A stretch of DNA of 7,904 bases. Source: Actinomycetota bacterium. GTDB taxonomy: Bacteria > Actinomycetota > Thermoleophilia > Gaiellales > Gaiellaceae. The notes beneath the pieces are model-generated. The model did no database searches. It saw only the letters and a program-made list of their open reading frames with translations, and was not told the origin of the DNA. Below, in pieces: positions 1 through 6,619 of this stretch. The DNA lies in assembly GCA_003170995.1 (NCBI GenBank), contig PMXT01000035.1, forward strand, positions 1 to 7,904, read 5' to 3'. Each line of letters begins with the position of its first letter. Within the stretch, counting starts at the first letter, position 1. The position numbers and the translations under genes are program-made.

Positions 1-2
1 AG

Positions 3-118
<116 letters not shown>

Positions 119-133
119 CTTCTTCCCTAACAC

Positions 134-161
134 CAGGTGCCGGACTTGAGTCTGGCACCTG
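134..161. repeat. 28-bp near-perfect palindrome after 5S rRNA
   Basis: CAGGTGCCGGAC (134-145) and GTCTGGCACCTG (150-161) form a 12-bp stem with one G-T wobble. The four central bases TTGA can add one more T-A pair. As RNA it would be a very stable hairpin and could help end the rRNA transcript, but no T-run follows (next bases GCGTGCAATT), so it is not a typical intrinsic terminator. As DNA it resembles the GGTGCC/GGCACC class of dispersed extragenic palindromes. No second copy is present in this window. Confidence 0.75.
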
Positions 162-172
162 CGTGCAATTCC

Positions 173-485
173 GACGAGAGACGACGTAGCGCCGAGCTGA
201 TCGGCGAAGTCGGATACCTCGTATTCGCCAGCCATCGTCGCCGCGGAAGCGGCGGGTGAGCTCTTAGGCTCGTCAGCCGCTGGGCACGCGAAGAGCTCGG
301 ACTCGGGCGGCTACAGCTGACAGCGATGATCGACAATGTCGCCTCAGGCTCGACTGGCGGAGAAGGTGGGCTTCATGCGCGAAGGTCTGCTTCGCGCTTG
401 GATCGACAATCACGGAACGCGCACGGACATGATCGTGCGCTCGCTTTTGCGCGACGAGATCAGCCGTCTCTCAGGCGGCTCGTAG
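173..485 (+). pseudogene. GNAT N-acetyltransferase remnant (RimJ/RimL-like), disrupted
   Basis: The C-terminal half of a GNAT acetyltransferase can be read only by crossing two lesions. Bases 191-256 encode a strand plus acetyl-CoA-binding loop, EVGYLVFASHRRRGSGG, with an RxxGxG motif (RRRGSG). An in-frame TGA follows at 257-259, where the family normally has Arg or a similar residue. Reading continues in the same frame as ALRLVSRWAREELGLGRLQ and ends ...DNVAS at 346. Four bases instead of three (347-350) then shift the frame. From 351 the last part, RLAEKVGFMREGLLRAW and on, runs to TAG at 483-485. The N-terminal half is missing: upstream lie the palindrome and 5S rRNA. The gene ends 15 bases inside the converging M48 gene. 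The family is clear from the order and spacing of motifs; the substrate is unknown. A tiny frame starting with ATG at 336 exists but would lack the cofactor site. Confidence 0.8.
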
Positions 486-1316
486 TTTCTCGCGCCAATC
501 GGGATCGAGCTCGCGCAGGCGCCGAATTCTCTCTACCACGGGCGGATGCGTTTCGAACATGCGAGCCAGACGATCTTCGCGTGCGAAGGGGTTGACCGGG
601 TACAGAGGCTCTGTGGTCGGGCTGGCGGCGAAGGAAACTAGCTCGCTTGCATGTTCGATGCGTAGGAGCGCGTCGGCAAGTCCATGAGGTGAGCCGCACA
701 GAAGGGCAGCGCCGAGGTCGGCGGCGTATTCCCGTTTCGGCGAAAGAAGGAGGTTTTCGACAGCTGCGGCGATCGGAGCGAAGAAGAAGAGCAAGCCGCG
801 CTGAAAGAAGCCCCCGATGTGGGTCAGCTCGACGATCGTGGCGGCAACGGCTACCGAGGTGGTTTGTACGGCCACGTCGTGGTTGCGGACGTGCGCCAAC
901 TCGTGCGCGATCAATCCCTCGAGCTCGGCGGACGACGCCGCGGTAAGCAGACCAAGACTGAAAACGACGCTGCTCGAGGTCGGTCCGCGGCCGACGGATA
1001 GTGAGCGCGGGTAGCCATCGGAGATGACGTACAAACGTGGTTTGACAACGCCCGCCTTTGCGGCCAGCCGCTCGACCATTGAGTGAAGATCCGGTCGCTC
1101 GGCGATGACGAGCTCTCTCGCTCCGAGCAAAGAAAGCACTATGCGATCGCAATAGGCGTAGATGGTCGCCTCGGTGAGCAGTGCGGCAAAGAGGAAGAGC
1201 GTGGCCGCTTTCCAGCCGCCAACCGCGTACCCGATGGCCATCGGAGGTAGCGCAAAGACCGCCAGCAGGAGCCAAAGCTTGAGGAGATTGCGCGCGGTTG
1301 ACAGCCGAACGCTCAA
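471..1316 (-). CDS. M48 family membrane metallopeptidase (HtpX-like)
   Basis: A 281-residue zinc metalloprotease of the M48/HtpX type. These proteins cleave membrane or misfolded proteins at the cytoplasmic face. The zinc motif HELAH lies at residues 138-142 within IAHELAHVRNHD. The third ligand is in EYAAD (E196, with D200). Two hydrophobic segments (about 11-32 and 36-57) precede the catalytic domain, and two more lie between the zinc motifs (about 153-168 and 174-191), as in HtpX. The segment RSLSVGRGP (104-112) matches the substrate-strand region usually read as NAFATGR in HtpX, and THPPVVERIRRLREL (257-271) is the typical family C-terminus. The start is TTG (1314-1316), chosen because GGGAGG (1321-1326) lies four bases upstream. 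The first ATG, residue 26, would cut the first membrane helix. It is second in an operon with the small gene ending 10 bases upstream. The physiological substrate is unknown. Confidence 0.88.
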   Translation of the reverse strand: MSVRLSTARNLLKLWLLLAVFALPPMAIGYAVGGWKAATLFLFAALLTEATIYAYCDRIVLSLLGARELVIAERPDLHSMVERLAAKAGVVKPRLYVISDGYPRSLSVGRGPTSSSVVFSLGLLTAASSAELEGLIAHELAHVRNHDVAVQTTSVAVAATIVELTHIGGFFQRGLLFFFAPIAAAVENLLLSPKREYAADLGAALLCGSPHGLADALLRIEHASELVSFAASPTTEPLYPVNPFAREDRLARMFETHPPVVERIRRLRELDPDWREKLRAA

Positions 1317-1320
1317 GCTG

Positions 1321-1326
1321 CCTCCC
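1321..1326 (-). promoter_or_regulatory. Ribosome-binding site of the M48 gene, abutting the upstream stop
   Basis: On the minus strand the sequence reads TAAGGGAGGCAGCTTG. The TAA (1327-1329) is the stop of the upstream gene, GGGAGG is the Shine-Dalgarno site and TTG is the M48 start. This decides the TTG start and suggests translational coupling of the two genes. Confidence 0.7.
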
Positions 1327-1575
1327 TTACGACTCGTCCTCGGAACCGATGTCTCGTAGGCCCTGCGGCGGCCAGTCGCTTTCGGGTGCGTCGCAACGGC
1401 TCGAGCAGTGCAGCGAAGCGATGTTCTGGAGCGGGATCAAGATATGGCCGTTGAGCTCGACATGGGCGACATCCTCGACAAAACAGTAAGCCGTCAGCAC
1501 GCCCGCCTGGTAATCGCCGCCGAAGAGCGCGATCTCGACCTGCTCGCCCTTGTACTTATTGGTGTAGTCGTCCAC
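1327..1575 (-). CDS. Small hypothetical protein, probable beta-barrel (Sm/SH3-like) fold
   Basis: An 82-residue protein I do not recognise by name. Residues about 9-56 alternate hydrophobic and polar residues in short strands: EQVEIALFGGDYQAGVL, then AYCFVEDVAHVEL, then GHILIPLQNIASLHC. The pattern 'effect on a surface, turn with Gly-Asp, then LIPLxNIxS' is like small Sm-like or SH3-like barrels, but this is inference from pattern only. The C-terminal 25 residues are polar and acidic and probably disordered; Cys31, Cys57 and Cys61 are present. There is no signal peptide or membrane helix. The start is GTG (1573-1575): an in-frame TAG just upstream (within the promoter-like TAGACT) excludes extension, and no Shine-Dalgarno site is visible, consistent with a leaderless mRNA. 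It is the first gene of the operon with the M48 peptidase, so it may act with or regulate it. Confidence 0.72.
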   Translation of the reverse strand: MDDYTNKYKGEQVEIALFGGDYQAGVLTAYCFVEDVAHVELNGHILIPLQNIASLHCSSRCDAPESDWPPQGLRDIGSEDES

Positions 1576-1584
1576 CGCAAATCC

Positions 1585-1590
1585 AGTCTA
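1585..1590 (-). promoter_or_regulatory. -10-like element TAGACT for the small gene/M48 operon
   Basis: On the minus strand GCTAGACT lies with its last base 9 bases before the GTG start at 1575. That distance puts a transcription start at or very near the start codon, matching the absence of a Shine-Dalgarno site. No convincing -35 hexamer is visible. Confidence 0.45.
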
Positions 1591-1655
1591 GCCAGAGACC
1601 GTTCTCGAATCGGTCGGCGCCGAGGCGTACCTAAGCGAGCCCACTGAGCACGCCC

Positions 1656-1661
1656 TACGAT
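1656..1661 (+). promoter_or_regulatory. -10-like element TACGAT for the SDR gene
   Basis: TACGAT ends 7 bases before the ATG at 1669, the distance expected if transcription starts on the A of the ATG (leaderless mRNA). No Shine-Dalgarno site is present in the bases between, and no clear -35 element is seen. It shares an intergenic space of 93 bases with the divergent minus-strand promoter. Confidence 0.45.
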
Positions 1662-1668
1662 ATGAGCC

Positions 1669-2454
1669 ATGGATCTGAGTCTGGAGGGCACTGTCTGCGT
1701 CGTCACCGGCTCGAGCTCGGGGATTGGCTTCGAGAGCGCCCGCATGCTCGCCGAGGAGGGAGCCCGCGTCGTCGTCTGTGGTCGAGACGAAAAGCGAACG
1801 GAAAAGGCGCGCGAACGGGCGCGAGCGGCGCTTGCCGTGGCGCTCGATTTTTCCGATCCTGCCGCTCCGAGCGAGCTCGTTCGAAGAACGGAGAAGGAAC
1901 TTGGCCGGGTCGACGTGCTCGTCAACAACGTCGGCGTTGCCTACCAGATCGCCTTCGACGCGCTGACCGAAGAGCACTGGAATTCGATTTGGAACCTCAA
2001 CGTGATGAGCTACGTACGGGCCATTCAGGCGGTTCTGCCGGGCATGCGTGCGCGCCGGCAAGGTGTGATCGTCAACGTTTCGTCGACCGCCGGTAAGCGT
2101 CCTTCGACTGGGATGCCGAACTACTCGGTCTCGAAGGCCGCCGTGCTTTCGCTCTCGCGCCTTGTCGCCGATCTCTACGCGAAGGACGGCATCCGCTGTA
2201 ACGCGGTCGCTCCCGGCCCGACTGCCACCGACTCCTGGCTGGGCGAAGGCGGCCTGGCCGACCAGTCGCGGTCCGGGAAGGAGATGTCACGTGAGGAGAT
2301 GCTCGCTGTAGTCGGAGCGGGCCGTCCGCTTGGGCGCCTGGCCGAGCCCGAGGAGATCGCCGCGGCGATCGTCTTTCTCTGCTCCGAGCGATCGAGTTAC
2401 GTGACCGGCGCCGCCTGGAGCGTGGACGGCGGCACGGTTCCGATCATCATCTAG
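1669..2454 (+). CDS. Short-chain dehydrogenase/reductase (SDR, classical type)
   Basis: A 261-residue NAD(P)-dependent oxidoreductase of the classical SDR family, soluble and normally tetrameric. The cofactor-binding glycine motif TGSSSGIG is at residues 13-20. CGRD (37-40) ends the second beta strand; an Arg here is often linked to NADPH use. NNVG (86-89) is the structural motif usually written NNAG. The catalytic set is Asn111, Ser139, Tyr152 and Lys156 (NYSVSK). APGPTATD (181-188) follows, and the C-terminal VTGAAWSVDGG (245-255) is the standard family ending. The length is typical. The ATG at 1669 is preferred over the out-of-frame ATG at 1662 because it alone gives the SDR frame, and it follows a -10-like element at leaderless distance. 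The substrate cannot be told from sequence; annotations such as 3-oxoacyl-ACP reductase would be guesses. It is divergent from the M48 operon and 82 bases upstream of an aldo/keto reductase. Confidence 0.93.
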   Translation: MDLSLEGTVCVVTGSSSGIGFESARMLAEEGARVVVCGRDEKRTEKARERARAALAVALDFSDPAAPSELVRRTEKELGRVDVLVNNVGVAYQIAFDALTEEHWNSIWNLNVMSYVRAIQAVLPGMRARRQGVIVNVSSTAGKRPSTGMPNYSVSKAAVLSLSRLVADLYAKDGIRCNAVAPGPTATDSWLGEGGLADQSRSGKEMSREEMLAVVGAGRPLGRLAEPEEIAAAIVFLCSERSSYVTGAAWSVDGGTVPIII

Positions 2455-2493
2455 ATTCCCCGTCTGACGCCGATCAACGTGCCGGCGCTCGAC

Positions 2494-2499
2494 TAGCAT
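2494..2499 (+). promoter_or_regulatory. -10-like element TAGCAT for the aldo/keto reductase
   Basis: GACTAGCAT has the same CTAGNNT core as the elements before dgt, tRNA-Asn and the M48 operon. It lies 37 bases before the ATG, leaving a leader of about 30 bases that carries a good Shine-Dalgarno site. No clear -35 element is seen. Confidence 0.4.
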
Positions 2500-2525
2500 C
2501 CGCCTTATTCGGGCACGCGATTCTT

Positions 2526-2530
2526 GGAGG
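2526..2530 (+). promoter_or_regulatory. Shine-Dalgarno site GGAGG of the aldo/keto reductase
   Basis: TTGGAGGACTGAAATG: GGAGG sits 6 bases before the ATG at 2537. It fixes the start and contrasts with the SDR and dgt starts, which have none. Confidence 0.8.
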
Positions 2531-2536
2531 ACTGAA

Positions 2537-3517
2537 ATGGATCGAAGACGACTCGGCAAGCAGGGGCTCGAAGTCTCGGCGCTTGGGCTCGGCTGCATGG
2601 GCATGTCGGAGTTTTACGGAGCGACCAACGAGGGCGAAGCGATCGGCACCATCCAGCGGGCGCTCGAGCTCGGGGTCACCCTCCTCGATACCGCCGACAT
2701 GTACGGGCCGTTCACTAACGAGCGACTTGTCGGTAAGGCGATCGCCGGGCGCCGCGACGAGGTCGAACTGGCGACGAAGTTCGGCAACGAGCGGCGCGAG
2801 GACGGAAGCTGGGTAGGCATCAACGGGCGCCCGGAGTACGTTCGGGCTGCTTGCGACGCCTCGCTCGATCGCCTCGGTGTCGACGTGATCGACCTCTACT
2901 ACCAGCACCGGGTCGATTCGAACGTCCCGATCGAGGAGACAGTCGGCGCGATGGCGGAGCTCGTTCAGGCGGGGAAGGTGCGCTATCTCGGGCTTTCGGA
3001 GGCGGCGCCGGCGACGATCCGCCGCGCCCATGCCGTCCATCCGATCTCAGCACTCCAGACCGAGTACTCGCTTTGGACACGTGATGTCGAGGAGGAGATC
3101 CTGCCGACCGTGTGCGAGCTCGGAATTGGTTTTGTGGCCTACAGCCCGCTTGGGCGCGGCTTTCTCTCGGCCCAAATCCGGCGCCGCGAGGATCTCGAAG
3201 AAGGTGACTTCCGCGCCTTCAATCCGCGCTTCGAGGAAGGGAATATCGAGCGCAACGTCGAGCTGATCGATCGCGTTGCGGAGATCGCGCGCGAGAAGAA
3301 CGTGACCCCGGCGCAGCTGGCGCTCGGCTGGGTGCTGAAGCAGGGTGACGACGTCGTCCCGATCCCCGGCACGACGCGTGTCTCCCATCTCGAACAGAAT
3401 CTGGCGGCGCTCGAGATCGAGCTGACGGAAGACGATCTGGCTCATATCGACGAAGCTTTTCCGCCCGGCGCTACAGCCGGCGAGCGCTATCCGGACATGT
3501 CGACGGTGAATCGCTAG
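2537..3517 (+). CDS. Aldo/keto reductase (Tas/YghZ/AKR13-like)
   Basis: A 326-residue NADPH-dependent aldo/keto reductase with a TIM-barrel fold, reducing aldehydes or ketones in the cytoplasm. The catalytic tetrad is complete: Asp51 and Tyr56 in LLDTADMYG, Lys81 in LATKFG, and His124 in LYYQHRVD. The N-terminal [20 protein letters not shown] is the usual family opening. YSPLGRGFL (202-210) lines the cofactor cleft, and [14 protein letters not shown] (275-288) is the NADPH phosphate-binding segment. Family resemblance is to the AKR11/13 group of general aldehyde/ketone or pyridoxal reductases; the real substrate is unknown. The start is the ATG at 2537, directly after a good ribosome-binding site. 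It follows the SDR on the same strand, but a separate promoter-like element and leader suggest it can be transcribed alone. The gene looks intact and typical in length. Confidence 0.94.
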   Translation: MDRRRLGKQGLEVSALGLGCMGMSEFYGATNEGEAIGTIQRALELGVTLLDTADMYGPFTNERLVGKAIAGRRDEVELATKFGNERREDGSWVGINGRPEYVRAACDASLDRLGVDVIDLYYQHRVDSNVPIEETVGAMAELVQAGKVRYLGLSEAAPATIRRAHAVHPISALQTEYSLWTRDVEEEILPTVCELGIGFVAYSPLGRGFLSAQIRRREDLEEGDFRAFNPRFEEGNIERNVELIDRVAEIAREKNVTPAQLALGWVLKQGDDVVPIPGTTRVSHLEQNLAALEIELTEDDLAHIDEAFPPGATAGERYPDMSTVNR

Positions 3518-3547
3518 CGTCGCTCCCCGCGCGACAGCTCCTGCGAC

Positions 3548-3553
3548 TAGTCT
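3548..3553 (+). promoter_or_regulatory. -10-like element TAGTCT for dgt-dnaG
   Basis: GACTAGTCT lies 10 bases before the dgt ATG at 3564. No Shine-Dalgarno site occurs between them, so the mRNA would be leaderless or nearly so. The preceding bases GACTAG are identical to those of the element at 2491-2496. No clear -35 element. Confidence 0.45.
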
Positions 3554-3563
3554 GGCTCCTACG

Positions 3564-4562
3564 ATGCCCGAGCCCGCCGGGAAGGTTGCCGACTCCTTCG
3601 AAACCCGTGTCAGGGAGCTAGAAGAGCGCTCGCTCTCGGCACTGGCGGTGCGCTCGTACGAGACCAAAGGGAGGGCGCGACCCGAGCAGCCATGCCGGCT
3701 CCGGACACCCTTCCAGCGCGATCGTGACCGCATCGTTCACTGCAAGGCCTTCCGCCGGCTGGCGCACAAGACGCAGGTCTTCATCGATCCCGACGGAGAC
3801 CACTTCCGTACCCGGCTCACCCATACGCTCGAGACGACGCAGATCTCTCGCGGTGTCGCACGGGCGCTTCGCTTGAACGAGGAGCTGACCGAGGCGATCG
3901 GGCTCGGTCACGATCTGGGTCACACGCCCTTCGGTCACGCCGGCGAGAAGGCGCTCGATGCGATGCTCGCCGAGGGGTTCGGGCGCTCGTTTCGTCACAA
4001 CGAGCACTCACTGAGGGTGGTGGACGTACTCGAGCGCGACGGGCGCGGGCTCAACCTCACGGCCGAGGTGCGAGACGGAATCCTCAATCACACGGGTGAG
4101 AACGAACCGGCGACGCTCGAGGGAAACGTCGTACGCCTGGTCGATCGGGTCGCATACATCAACCACGACATCGACGACGCCATCCGCGCGGGCGCGGTGA
4201 AGGCGAGCGACCTCCCAGGCGACGCGATCGCCGTTCTCGGCGAAACGGCCTCGCGGCGGATCGACCGGCTCGTGCACGACATCGTCGAGAGCTCGAGCGT
4301 GACGGGGGACATTTGCCAGAGTGGCGAGATCGCCGAGGCGATGCTCTCGCTCAGGCACTTCATGTTCGACCGCGTCTACCTGTCCGAACATACAAAGGTA
4401 CAAAACGAGCACGCCATCTTGGTCGTGCGAACGCTTTTCGCGCACCTGCTCGAGCACCCCGATGCGATTCCCGAGCGGAAGGGCGAGCTAGTCGACAGCG
4501 TCACCGACTACCTTGCCGGTATGACGGACCGCTTCGCGCTCGCACTGTTCGAGAGTATCTAA
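3564..4562 (+). CDS. dgt: Deoxyguanosinetriphosphate triphosphohydrolase-like HD-domain protein
   Basis: A 332-residue HD-superfamily phosphohydrolase that removes the whole triphosphate from dNTPs, giving a nucleoside and PPPi, and so tunes dNTP pools. The N-terminal block RTPFQRDRDRIVH (47-59), AFRRLAHKTQVF and GDHFRTRLTHTLE (78-90) is diagnostic. Metal ligands are His87, His116-Asp117 in GHDLGHTPFGHAGEKAL, and an Asp in YINHDIDDAI (198-207; probably Asp204). The length fits the short bacterial dGTPase-like class rather than the longer E. coli Dgt, so substrate preference may be broader than dGTP. The start is the ATG at 3564, which lacks a Shine-Dalgarno site but follows a -10-like element by 10 bases. 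The stop TAA shares its last base with the dnaG ATG. A dgt-dnaG pair is familiar in actinobacteria, for example mycobacteria. No defects are visible. Confidence 0.95.
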   Translation: MPEPAGKVADSFETRVRELEERSLSALAVRSYETKGRARPEQPCRLRTPFQRDRDRIVHCKAFRRLAHKTQVFIDPDGDHFRTRLTHTLETTQISRGVARALRLNEELTEAIGLGHDLGHTPFGHAGEKALDAMLAEGFGRSFRHNEHSLRVVDVLERDGRGLNLTAEVRDGILNHTGENEPATLEGNVVRLVDRVAYINHDIDDAIRAGAVKASDLPGDAIAVLGETASRRIDRLVHDIVESSSVTGDICQSGEIAEAMLSLRHFMFDRVYLSEHTKVQNEHAILVVRTLFAHLLEHPDAIPERKGELVDSVTDYLAGMTDRFALALFESI

Positions 4563-6226
4563 TGGCGAGGATCTCGGAAACGACAGTCAACGAGGTCAAG
4601 GCGGCGGCCGACATGGTCGAGCTGGTCTCGGCGCGCACCGCCCTGCGTAAGGTCGGAGGTCGCTACAGCGGCCGCTGTCCCTTTCACGAGGAGCGCACTC
4701 CCAGCTTCTCGGTCAATGCCGTCGACAAGCTCTACTACTGCTTCGGCTGCGGCGCCCGCGGAGACGTCATCACCTTCGTCCGCGAGACCGAGCAGCTCGA
4801 TTTCAACGAGGCGGTCGAGTGGCTGGCCGAGCGCTTCGGCGTCAAGATCGAGCGGGAGGAATCGTCGCCCGCGGCCGAGCGCGAGCGTGAGCGGCGCGGG
4901 CGCTTGCGCGAGCTGTTGGAGCTGGCGACCACGTACTTCGAGCGTTATCTCTGGGAAACGAAGAGCGGCGAGCCCGTGCGCGAGTACCTGACCTCACGCG
5001 GTCTCGGCGAGGAGGTCTGTAAGGAGTTTCGACTAGGACTGTCGCCGGGTGGCGCGCGGCTGGTTCCCAAGGCTGAGGGAAAGGGCTTCACGCTAGACGA
5101 GATGAGGGCAGCCGGCCTGGCCAACGGGCGCGGCAAGGACTACTTCACCTTTCGCCTGATGTTCCCGCTCGCCGATGCGCGCGGGCGCGTGCTCGGCTAC
5201 AGCGCCCGCAAGCTCAGAGATGACGATCCGCTTCGAGGGAAGTACGTCAACTCACCCGAGGGCGAGCTCTTTCACAAGTCGAGCATTCTCTACGGCCTAC
5301 ACCTGGCTCGGCGTGCGATCGCCAAGCAAGAGCGGGCGGTGATCGTGGAAGGAAACACCGACGTGATCGCCGTGCGCCAGAGCGGCCTGGAACCGGTCGT
5401 GGCCTCGATGGGCACTGCCCTCACCGAGCGCCAGCTGAAGGAGCTCGGGCGGCTCTGCCGCCGCCTATATCTCTGCTTCGACGCCGATGCAGCCGGGCAG
5501 GAGGCGACCCTGCGCGGGATGGAGCTGGCCACCGCCCAGGGGTTTGACGTGCGCGTGGTCACGCTTCCGCCCGGGCTCGATCCCGCCGACGCGGCTGAGG
5601 GGTTCGAGGCGAGGCTCGAGCAGGCCGAGAGCTACCTCGGTTACCGCACCCGCATTGAGATCGAGCGCGCGCCCGATCACCAGGAGGCCTTTGTGCGCGT
5701 GCGCGAGCTACTCGCTCGCTTCGAGGACTCGCCCGAGCGGCAGCGGGCGCTTCGTGTTCTGGCCGACAAGCTCGATCTTCCCAAGGAAGTGCAGTCGGGC
5801 CTGGCGCCGCGCACGAGGCGAACGGGAGCCGGGAAGGGCTCGGGAGTAGGCGTCTCTGCGAATCTGCTCGGCGCCGGCGATCGGCGCGAGCGAGACGCTC
5901 TGGCCGGGGTGGTAGCGCACCCCGATCTCAAGGGGATGCTGTCGGAGCTGACTCCTGACCATTTCGACGACGAGTTGCACCGGCGCGTGCGCGAGTACCT
6001 CGTCGAGGCGCCCTCGGTGGTGGACGACGACGTCGTGGGGCTCGTAGCCGAGCTCGACGCGCGCGCTAGCGCGACCGAGATCGACAAGCAAACCACAGAG
6101 CAGCTACTGCTTCGTCTGCGCGAGCGCTGGCTTCAGCGCGAGTTGGCGAGTGCGGATGAGCCCCGTCTACCCGAGCTGCGGCGCCAGCTCGGCCGTGTCA
6201 GGGCCGCGATCCGCGAGTTCGCCTAG
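4562..6226 (+). CDS. dnaG: DNA primase
   Basis: A 554-residue bacterial primase that makes RNA primers at the replication fork, working with the DnaB helicase. The N-terminal CHC2 zinc finger has ligands Cys39, His42, Cys60 and Cys63 (CPFH...CFGC). The RNA-polymerase core includes KYVNSPEGELF (227-237) and SSILYGLHLARRAI. The TOPRIM metal site has Glu263 in IVEGNTDV and Asp307/Asp309 in CFDADAAG, followed by LDPADA. The C-terminal region (about 445-554) is helical and highly charged, corresponding to the DnaB-binding part; low similarity there is usual. The length is slightly under the common 580-640. The ATG at 4562 overlaps the dgt stop (TAATG) and gives the classical primase N-terminus. 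The frame stays open upstream to 4313, but that part is an out-of-frame reading of dgt. Oddity: VEGNTD replaces the common VEGYMD/VEGYTD; the catalytic Glu and Asp remain. Confidence 0.96.
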   Translation: MARISETTVNEVKAAADMVELVSARTALRKVGGRYSGRCPFHEERTPSFSVNAVDKLYYCFGCGARGDVITFVRETEQLDFNEAVEWLAERFGVKIEREESSPAAERERERRGRLRELLELATTYFERYLWETKSGEPVREYLTSRGLGEEVCKEFRLGLSPGGARLVPKAEGKGFTLDEMRAAGLANGRGKDYFTFRLMFPLADARGRVLGYSARKLRDDDPLRGKYVNSPEGELFHKSSILYGLHLARRAIAKQERAVIVEGNTDVIAVRQSGLEPVVASMGTALTERQLKELGRLCRRLYLCFDADAAGQEATLRGMELATAQGFDVRVVTLPPGLDPADAAEGFEARLEQAESYLGYRTRIEIERAPDHQEAFVRVRELLARFEDSPERQRALRVLADKLDLPKEVQSGLAPRTRRTGAGKGSGVGVSANLLGAGDRRERDALAGVVAHPDLKGMLSELTPDHFDDELHRRVREYLVEAPSVVDDDVVGLVAELDARASATEIDKQTTEQLLLRLRERWLQRELASADEPRLPELRRQLGRVRAAIREFA

Positions 6227-6227
6227 C

Positions 6228-6233
6228 TAGAAT
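6228..6233 (+). promoter_or_regulatory. -10-like element TAGAAT for tRNA-Asn
   Basis: GCTAGAAT overlaps the first bases after the dnaG stop and lies 17 bases before the tRNA. A transcription start around 6240 would leave a short 5' leader for RNase P. It has the same CTAGNNT core as elements at 2494, 3548 and, on the minus strand, 1590. The tRNA could also be read through from dnaG. Confidence 0.45.
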
Positions 6234-6250
6234 CTCCGAGTTGGCTGCCT

Positions 6251-6323
6251 TCCCCGGTAGCTCAATTGGTAGAGCATCCGGCTGTTAACCGGAGGGTTGT
6301 AGGTTCGAGTCCTACCCGGGGAG
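6251..6323 (+). tRNA. tRNA-Asn(GTT)
   Basis: A 73-nt cloverleaf. The acceptor stem is TCCCCGG (6251-6257) with CCGGGGA (6316-6322), and G6323 is the discriminator base. The D arm is GCTC/GAGC around AATTGGTA. The anticodon stem is TCCGG/CCGGA with loop CTGTTAA, giving anticodon GTT at 6284-6286. The T arm is GTAGG/CCTAC with loop TTCGAGT. All stems pair fully and CCA is not encoded. It lies 24 bases after dnaG on the same strand. Confidence 0.98.
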
Positions 6324-6619
6324 CTGCGTCGATCGGCATCCGTCGAGAGCTGGACCGAACACAGCCGCGAATAGCGTAGTTGGGAGCCGGGGCTCTCTTG
6401 GGGCCTATCCCGTTAGGGATGTGCGGTCGAGGGAGTCAAGCCGTGGATGCCAGGGGTCGGACGGGCCGTGAAGTCGCACTTGGTAGTGCCTCGAGCGGTC
6501 TGGGCGACGGCTGGCGCAGTGGGGCGGCTGCCTCGGGCGTGTAGGTCTGGCGGGATATAGGCCCTATGGAAAGCGCAGCGCGCCGCCGAGCGCGGCCAGG
6601 CAAGAGTGCTTCTGAGTTC
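6324..6619. other. Region without a convincing gene, with inverted repeats
   Basis: About 300 bases after tRNA-Asn contain no reading frame I can support on either strand. A 42-codon frame from ATG 6419 is Gly/Ser-rich and unrecognised. Secondary-structure candidates are GAGC/GCTC around CGGG (6384-6395, a weak possible terminator), ATCCC-GTTA-GGGAT (6407-6420), and GCACT-TGGT-AGTGC (6476-6489). CGCGC/GCGCG (6579-6594) could end the minus-strand small gene, though without a T-run. A long-range pairing of GGGCCTATCCC (6401-6411) with GGGATATAGGCCC (6552-6564) could close a structured RNA. Confidence 0.5.

Noticed and set aside
134..161. Standard rho-independent terminator for the rRNA operon
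   Set aside because: The hairpin is strong but is followed by GCGTGCAATT rather than a T-run, so only a palindrome is claimed.
326..595. 89-residue plus-strand frame as an independent gene
   Set aside because: Its first seven residues are part of the GNAT remnant; after the frameshift the rest is shadow, running antisense into the M48 gene.
460..1275. 271-residue minus-strand frame overlapping the M48 gene
   Set aside because: Out-of-frame shadow: Arg/Pro/Ser-rich, while the overlapping frame has a complete HELAH protease.
1599..1617. GACCG...CGGTC inverted repeat as an operator between the divergent M48 operon and SDR
   Set aside because: Only 5-bp arms with mismatched centre; expected by chance in such G+C-rich DNA.
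4313..4561. N-terminal extension of the dnaG frame by 83 codons
   Set aside because: It reads dgt out of frame, has Arg-rich unpatterned composition, and the primase N-terminus with its zinc finger starts naturally at the ATG overlapping the dgt stop.
6305..6323. tRNA-Asn 3' end as an integration attachment site
   Set aside because: No second copy of the T-arm/acceptor sequence is found downstream in the window and no integrase is present.
6419..6547. 42-codon plus-strand frame from ATG 6419
   Set aside because: Gly/Ser/Arg-rich with no motif, no Shine-Dalgarno site, and overlapping candidate RNA stems; indistinguishable from chance.
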